Assembly: GCA_031289935.1 (NCBI GenBank)
Contig: JAITON010000218.1
Span: forward strand, 1 to 8,615
Length of the DNA stretch: 8,615 nucleotides
Reading direction: 5' to 3'
Source: Treponema sp.
Lineage (GTDB): Bacteria; Spirochaetota; Spirochaetia; Treponematales; Breznakiellaceae
Below the pieces are notes generated by a model. It did no database searches. It was not told the origin of the DNA and was given only the letters and a program-made list of their open reading frames with translations. Of this stretch, positions 6,686-8,615 are shown one piece after another (positions within the stretch are counted from its first letter, which is position 1; the number at the start of each line of letters is the position of its first letter). Made by a program: the position numbers and the translations under genes.

Positions 6686-6714
6686 TCGACAAAACCCCCT
6701 TTTTGCAGTATCAT
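6686..6714 (+). promoter_or_regulatory. Probable promoter of the GH13 gene
   Basis: TCGACA (6686-6691) and TATCAT (6709-6714) are exactly 17 nt apart and match at 5/6 each. Transcription would begin near 6721, leaving a leader of about 18 nt that carries AAGGAGG at 6727-6733, 5 nt before the ATG. Confidence 0.65.
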
Positions 6715-6738
6715 GCTTCTTAAGATAAGGAGGCGCTT

Positions 6739-8325
6739 ATGCCCAAATGGTTGGAAGACGCGGTTTTTTACGAGATTTACCCCCAGTCCTTTTACGACGC
6801 CAACGGAGACGGGATCGGGGACTTTGAGGGGATTATCCAAAAGCTGGATTATATCCGGGACCTGGGCTGTAACGCCCTCTGGATCAACCCCTGCTTCGAC
6901 TCGCCCTTTAAGGACGCGGGTTACGATGTGCGGGATTACCGGAAGATTGCCCCCCGCTACGGTACCAACGATGACGCTCAACGGCTCTTTGCGGAGGCCC
7001 ATAAACGGGGCATTCACGTGCTTTTTGACCTGGTTCCGGGCCATACCTCGGAAGAGCACCCCTGGTTCCTGGAAAGCAAAAAGGCGGCGCCCCCCCAGGA
7101 GTTTGCCAACCGCTACATCTGGACCGATAGCTGGTTCTTCTGGAGCAACGAAGGTCTCAAGTTCGTGGCCGGCGAGGCGGAGCGGAACGGGGTCTATATC
7201 ATCAACTTTTTCAAGTGCCAGCCCGCCCTGAACTATGGCTTCCTCAAGCCCAGCGCTTCCTGGCAGCTTCCCCCGGAGCATCCCGGCTGTATCGCCACAC
7301 GGGAGGCCCTCAAGGACATCATCCGCTTCTGGCTGGACCTGGGCTGCGATGGCTTCCGGGTGGACATGGCCGATTCCCTGGTCAAGCTGGACGATGAGCA
7401 GAAGTCCGGCACCTCCGCTATCTGGCGGAATATCAGGACCATGCTGGACGCAGACTACCCCGAGGCGGCCCTGGTTGCCGAGTGGAGCAACCCGCCCCTG
7501 GCGATTCCTGCGGGCTTCCACATGGACTTTCTCCTGGACCATACCGGCGGCGGCTACCATTCCCTGTTTCGGGAATACCAGGTGAACGCCCAGGGTGTGG
7601 AAGACAAAAGCTTCTTCAAGAAGGACGGCGGCGGGGACATCTGCAAGTTCCTCGACCAGTACCTGCCCTGGTACAAAACCCTAAAAGACAGGGGATATAT
7701 CGCCATGATTACCGGCAACCACGACACGCCCCGGCTGGGCTTCTCTTTAAGCCAGCGGGAGTTGGCGGTGGCCTACGGCTTCCTCTTTACCATGCCGGGA
7801 ACGCCCTTCCTCTACTATGGTGATGAAATCGGCATGCGCTATCTGGCCTTTCTCCCATCGAAGGAAGGGGGCTACACCCGCACCGGTTCCCGGACCCCCA
7901 TGCAGTGGACAAACGGAAAAAACCGGGGCTTCTCCTCTGGCGACACGAAACAGCTTTACCTGCCGGTGGACACGTCGGCGGACGCGCCCACGGTGGAGGC
8001 CCAGGAAAAGGACCCCGCCTCCCTCCTCAACACGGTAAAGGCCCTGCTCCGGCTGCGCCATGCCGAAGAAGACCTGCGTTCCAGGCCCAACCTGGAGATC
8101 CTCTATGCGGAAAAAGGGAAACTGCCCCTGGTCTACCGCCGGGGGGCCTTTGTCCTGGGGCTGAACCCCGGCGGATCAACGGTAACCATAAGGCTCCCGG
8201 GCGGCGCGGAGGGGGGCGGCAAACTGGTATTCGCGATCGGGGATTGTTCCCTGGAAGGCAGTACGACGGGCGGCCTCTGCACGATGGGCCCCCAGAGCTT
8301 CGGGCTCTGGCGGCGGCCAGCCTGA
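6739..8325 (+). CDS. GH13 alpha-glucosidase / oligosaccharide-active enzyme
   Basis: A 528-residue glycoside hydrolase family 13 enzyme that acts on alpha-glucosidic bonds. Without a signal peptide it should work on sugars already in the cytoplasm. The barrel begins with F-Y-E-I-Y-P-Q-S-F and a D-A-N-G-D-G-I-G-D calcium-type loop (20-28), as in oligo-1,6-glucosidases and trehalose synthases. Conserved regions seen: D-L-V-P-G-H (97-102), G-F-R-V-D with nucleophile D209, A-E-W with acid/base E248, and N-H-D with D329. Domain B lies at about 103-178 and the beta domain C at about 420-528. Two positions are odd: the usual Asn of region I is Gly101, and the QPDLN signature of oligo-1,6-glucosidases reads Q-P-A-L-N (161-165). 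Exact specificity (alpha-1,4, alpha-1,6, trehalose or sucrose) cannot be read from the sequence. Its strong AAGGAGG site fixes the start. Confidence 0.92.
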   Translation: MPKWLEDAVFYEIYPQSFYDANGDGIGDFEGIIQKLDYIRDLGCNALWINPCFDSPFKDAGYDVRDYRKIAPRYGTNDDAQRLFAEAHKRGIHVLFDLVPGHTSEEHPWFLESKKAAPPQEFANRYIWTDSWFFWSNEGLKFVAGEAERNGVYIINFFKCQPALNYGFLKPSASWQLPPEHPGCIATREALKDIIRFWLDLGCDGFRVDMADSLVKLDDEQKSGTSAIWRNIRTMLDADYPEAALVAEWSNPPLAIPAGFHMDFLLDHTGGGYHSLFREYQVNAQGVEDKSFFKKDGGGDICKFLDQYLPWYKTLKDRGYIAMITGNHDTPRLGFSLSQRELAVAYGFLFTMPGTPFLYYGDEIGMRYLAFLPSKEGGYTRTGSRTPMQWTNGKNRGFSSGDTKQLYLPVDTSADAPTVEAQEKDPASLLNTVKALLRLRHAEEDLRSRPNLEILYAEKGKLPLVYRRGAFVLGLNPGGSTVTIRLPGGAEGGGKLVFAIGDCSLEGSTTGGLCTMGPQSFGLWRRPA

Positions 8326-8343
8326 AGGGGCATGCTGGCCGCC
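8312..8343 (+). terminator. Hairpin straddling the GH13 stop codon
   Basis: GGCGGCCAGC (8312-8321) pairs perfectly with GCTGGCCGCC (8334-8343). The TGA (8323-8325) lies in the 12-nt loop. Only TT follows the stem, so as an intrinsic terminator it is imperfect. A run of seven T does not come until 8395. Confidence 0.4.
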
Positions 8344-8394
8344 TTAAAGCAAACGCCATCTCCCTTCTGGTCCTGAGCATGGTCCGGTCCTCTG

Positions 8395-8429
8395 TTTTTT
8401 TCAAGATTTTGATGTTTTTTTTCGCAAAA
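8395..8429. promoter_or_regulatory. Phased T/A tracts upstream of a strong promoter
   Basis: T7 (8395-8401), T4 (8407-8410), T8 (8415-8422) and A4 (8426-8429) are centred about 10, 10 and 9 nt apart, close to the helical repeat. They end just before the TTGACA box. This could bend the DNA or act as an UP element, and the T-runs may also help end GH13 transcripts. Confidence 0.45.
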
Positions 8430-8433
8430 CCCC

Positions 8434-8462
8434 TTGACATAATCCAGAGCCTGGTATACACT
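8434..8462 (+). promoter_or_regulatory. Strong promoter of the right-end gene
   Basis: A perfect TTGACA (8434-8439) and TACACT (8457-8462, 4/6) are 17 nt apart. An alternative reading uses the extended -10 TGGTATACA. The predicted start is about 8469, the A of an ATG. Confidence 0.7.
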
Positions 8463-8468
8463 TAAGCC

Positions 8469-8615
8469 ATGCTAACGGCGCGAAGATTTGAACAAAGCAG
8501 CGTAAACCCGGTCCCACAGGGCCCGGCCCCCAGAGGGGCTGCAATCCGGCAAAGCCAGATAGTGCCCCCGATGGGGGTGGCCCCGATGGGGCCAGCCACT
8601 ATAGCGCAGTTTGCG
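8469..8615 (+). CDS. Proline-rich protein of unknown function, N-terminal 49 codons
   Basis: An ATG at 8469 opens a frame with no stop through the window edge. It begins M-L-T-A-R-R-F-E-Q-S-S-V-N-P and continues with a Pro-, Gly- and Ala-rich stretch containing a repeated P-M-G (residues 34-36 and 39-41). I do not recognise it, and there is no signal peptide or membrane segment in the visible part. The start has no ribosome binding site, but the -10 box of a good promoter lies exactly 6 nt upstream, which suggests a leaderless mRNA. The low-complexity start may be a flexible N-terminus before a folded domain. The alternative is that the region is a structured RNA, since the repeated CCG-ATG-GGG codons form palindromes. 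I lean to coding because the frame stays open and the ATG spacing matches the promoter. Confidence 0.55.
   Translation, partial: MLTARRFEQSSVNPVPQGPAPRGAAIRQSQIVPPMGVAPMGPATIAQFA

Noticed and set aside
5652..6692. DUF2156 gene starting at the TTG at 6692 (346 residues)
   Set aside because: The G-rich ribosome site is only about 2 nt from the TTG, the start abuts the -35 box of the divergent promoter, and the added 33 residues do not look like the family.
8367..8401. Terminator formed by GGTCC repeats before the T7 run
   Set aside because: The three GGTCC copies are direct repeats. The best fold has a T-T mismatch and a wobble pair, and ends 7 nt before the T-run.
8578..8594. REP-like mobile palindrome TGGCCCCGATGGGGCCA
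   Set aside because: It and its neighbour arise from in-frame repeats of Pro-Met-Gly codons, with no copies elsewhere in the window.
8514..8615. c-di-GMP-I (GEMM) riboswitch
   Set aside because: CACAGGGC and GCAAAGCC recall the motif, but the AAACC following GGGC and the tetraloop receptor are missing, and the segment lies inside an open reading frame beginning at the predicted +1.

Overview
The window is a GC-rich stretch of bacterial chromosome carrying ordinary housekeeping genes. It has no mobile element, CRISPR array, rRNA or tRNA that I can see. The gene set fits a spirochaete, most likely a Treponema relative: an ilvD of the GCSTNT type, two lipoproteins, a DUF2156 protein, a double-domain nucleoside diphosphate kinase and a cytoplasmic GH13 enzyme. 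This placement rests on recognising families by eye and is tentative. TAA, TAG and TGA all end apparently normal genes, so the genetic code looks standard.

Layout. Bases 1-1053 (+) hold the C-terminal two thirds of dihydroxy-acid dehydratase (ilvD). It is cut by the window edge and carries an in-frame TAG at 109-111, so it looks broken or contains a sequence error. A GC hairpin at 1105-1129 separates it from a convergent enolase gene (1150-2451, -). A 110-bp spacer holds overlapping divergent promoters. To the right lies a probable two-gene operon (+): a lipoprotein with three copies of a beta-rich repeat (2562-3533) and a 394-residue tandem NDPK-like protein (3544-4728). Its N-terminal domain has lost catalytic residues, while its C-terminal domain keeps them. 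An FKBP-type prolyl isomerase lipoprotein (4744-5490, -) converges on this operon with only a 15-bp gap. Next come a DUF2156/GNAT-fold protein (5652-6593, -) and, divergently, a GH13 alpha-glucosidase-like enzyme (6739-8325, +). The right end holds a T-tract region, a promoter with a perfect TTGACA box, and the first 49 codons of an unrecognised proline-rich protein that runs off the window.

How the genes relate. Enolase (glycolysis), the GH13 enzyme (oligosaccharide breakdown or transglycosylation) and NDPK (NTP balance) are central metabolism. The two lipoproteins act at the cell envelope. No single pathway joins them, and apart from the 2562-4728 pair each gene appears to have its own promoter. 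The items most worth following up are the ilvD stop codon, the pseudo-kinase plus kinase architecture of the NDPK protein, the threefold-repeat lipoprotein paired with it, and two genes whose -10 box sits exactly 6 nt before the ATG, which suggests leaderless mRNAs.
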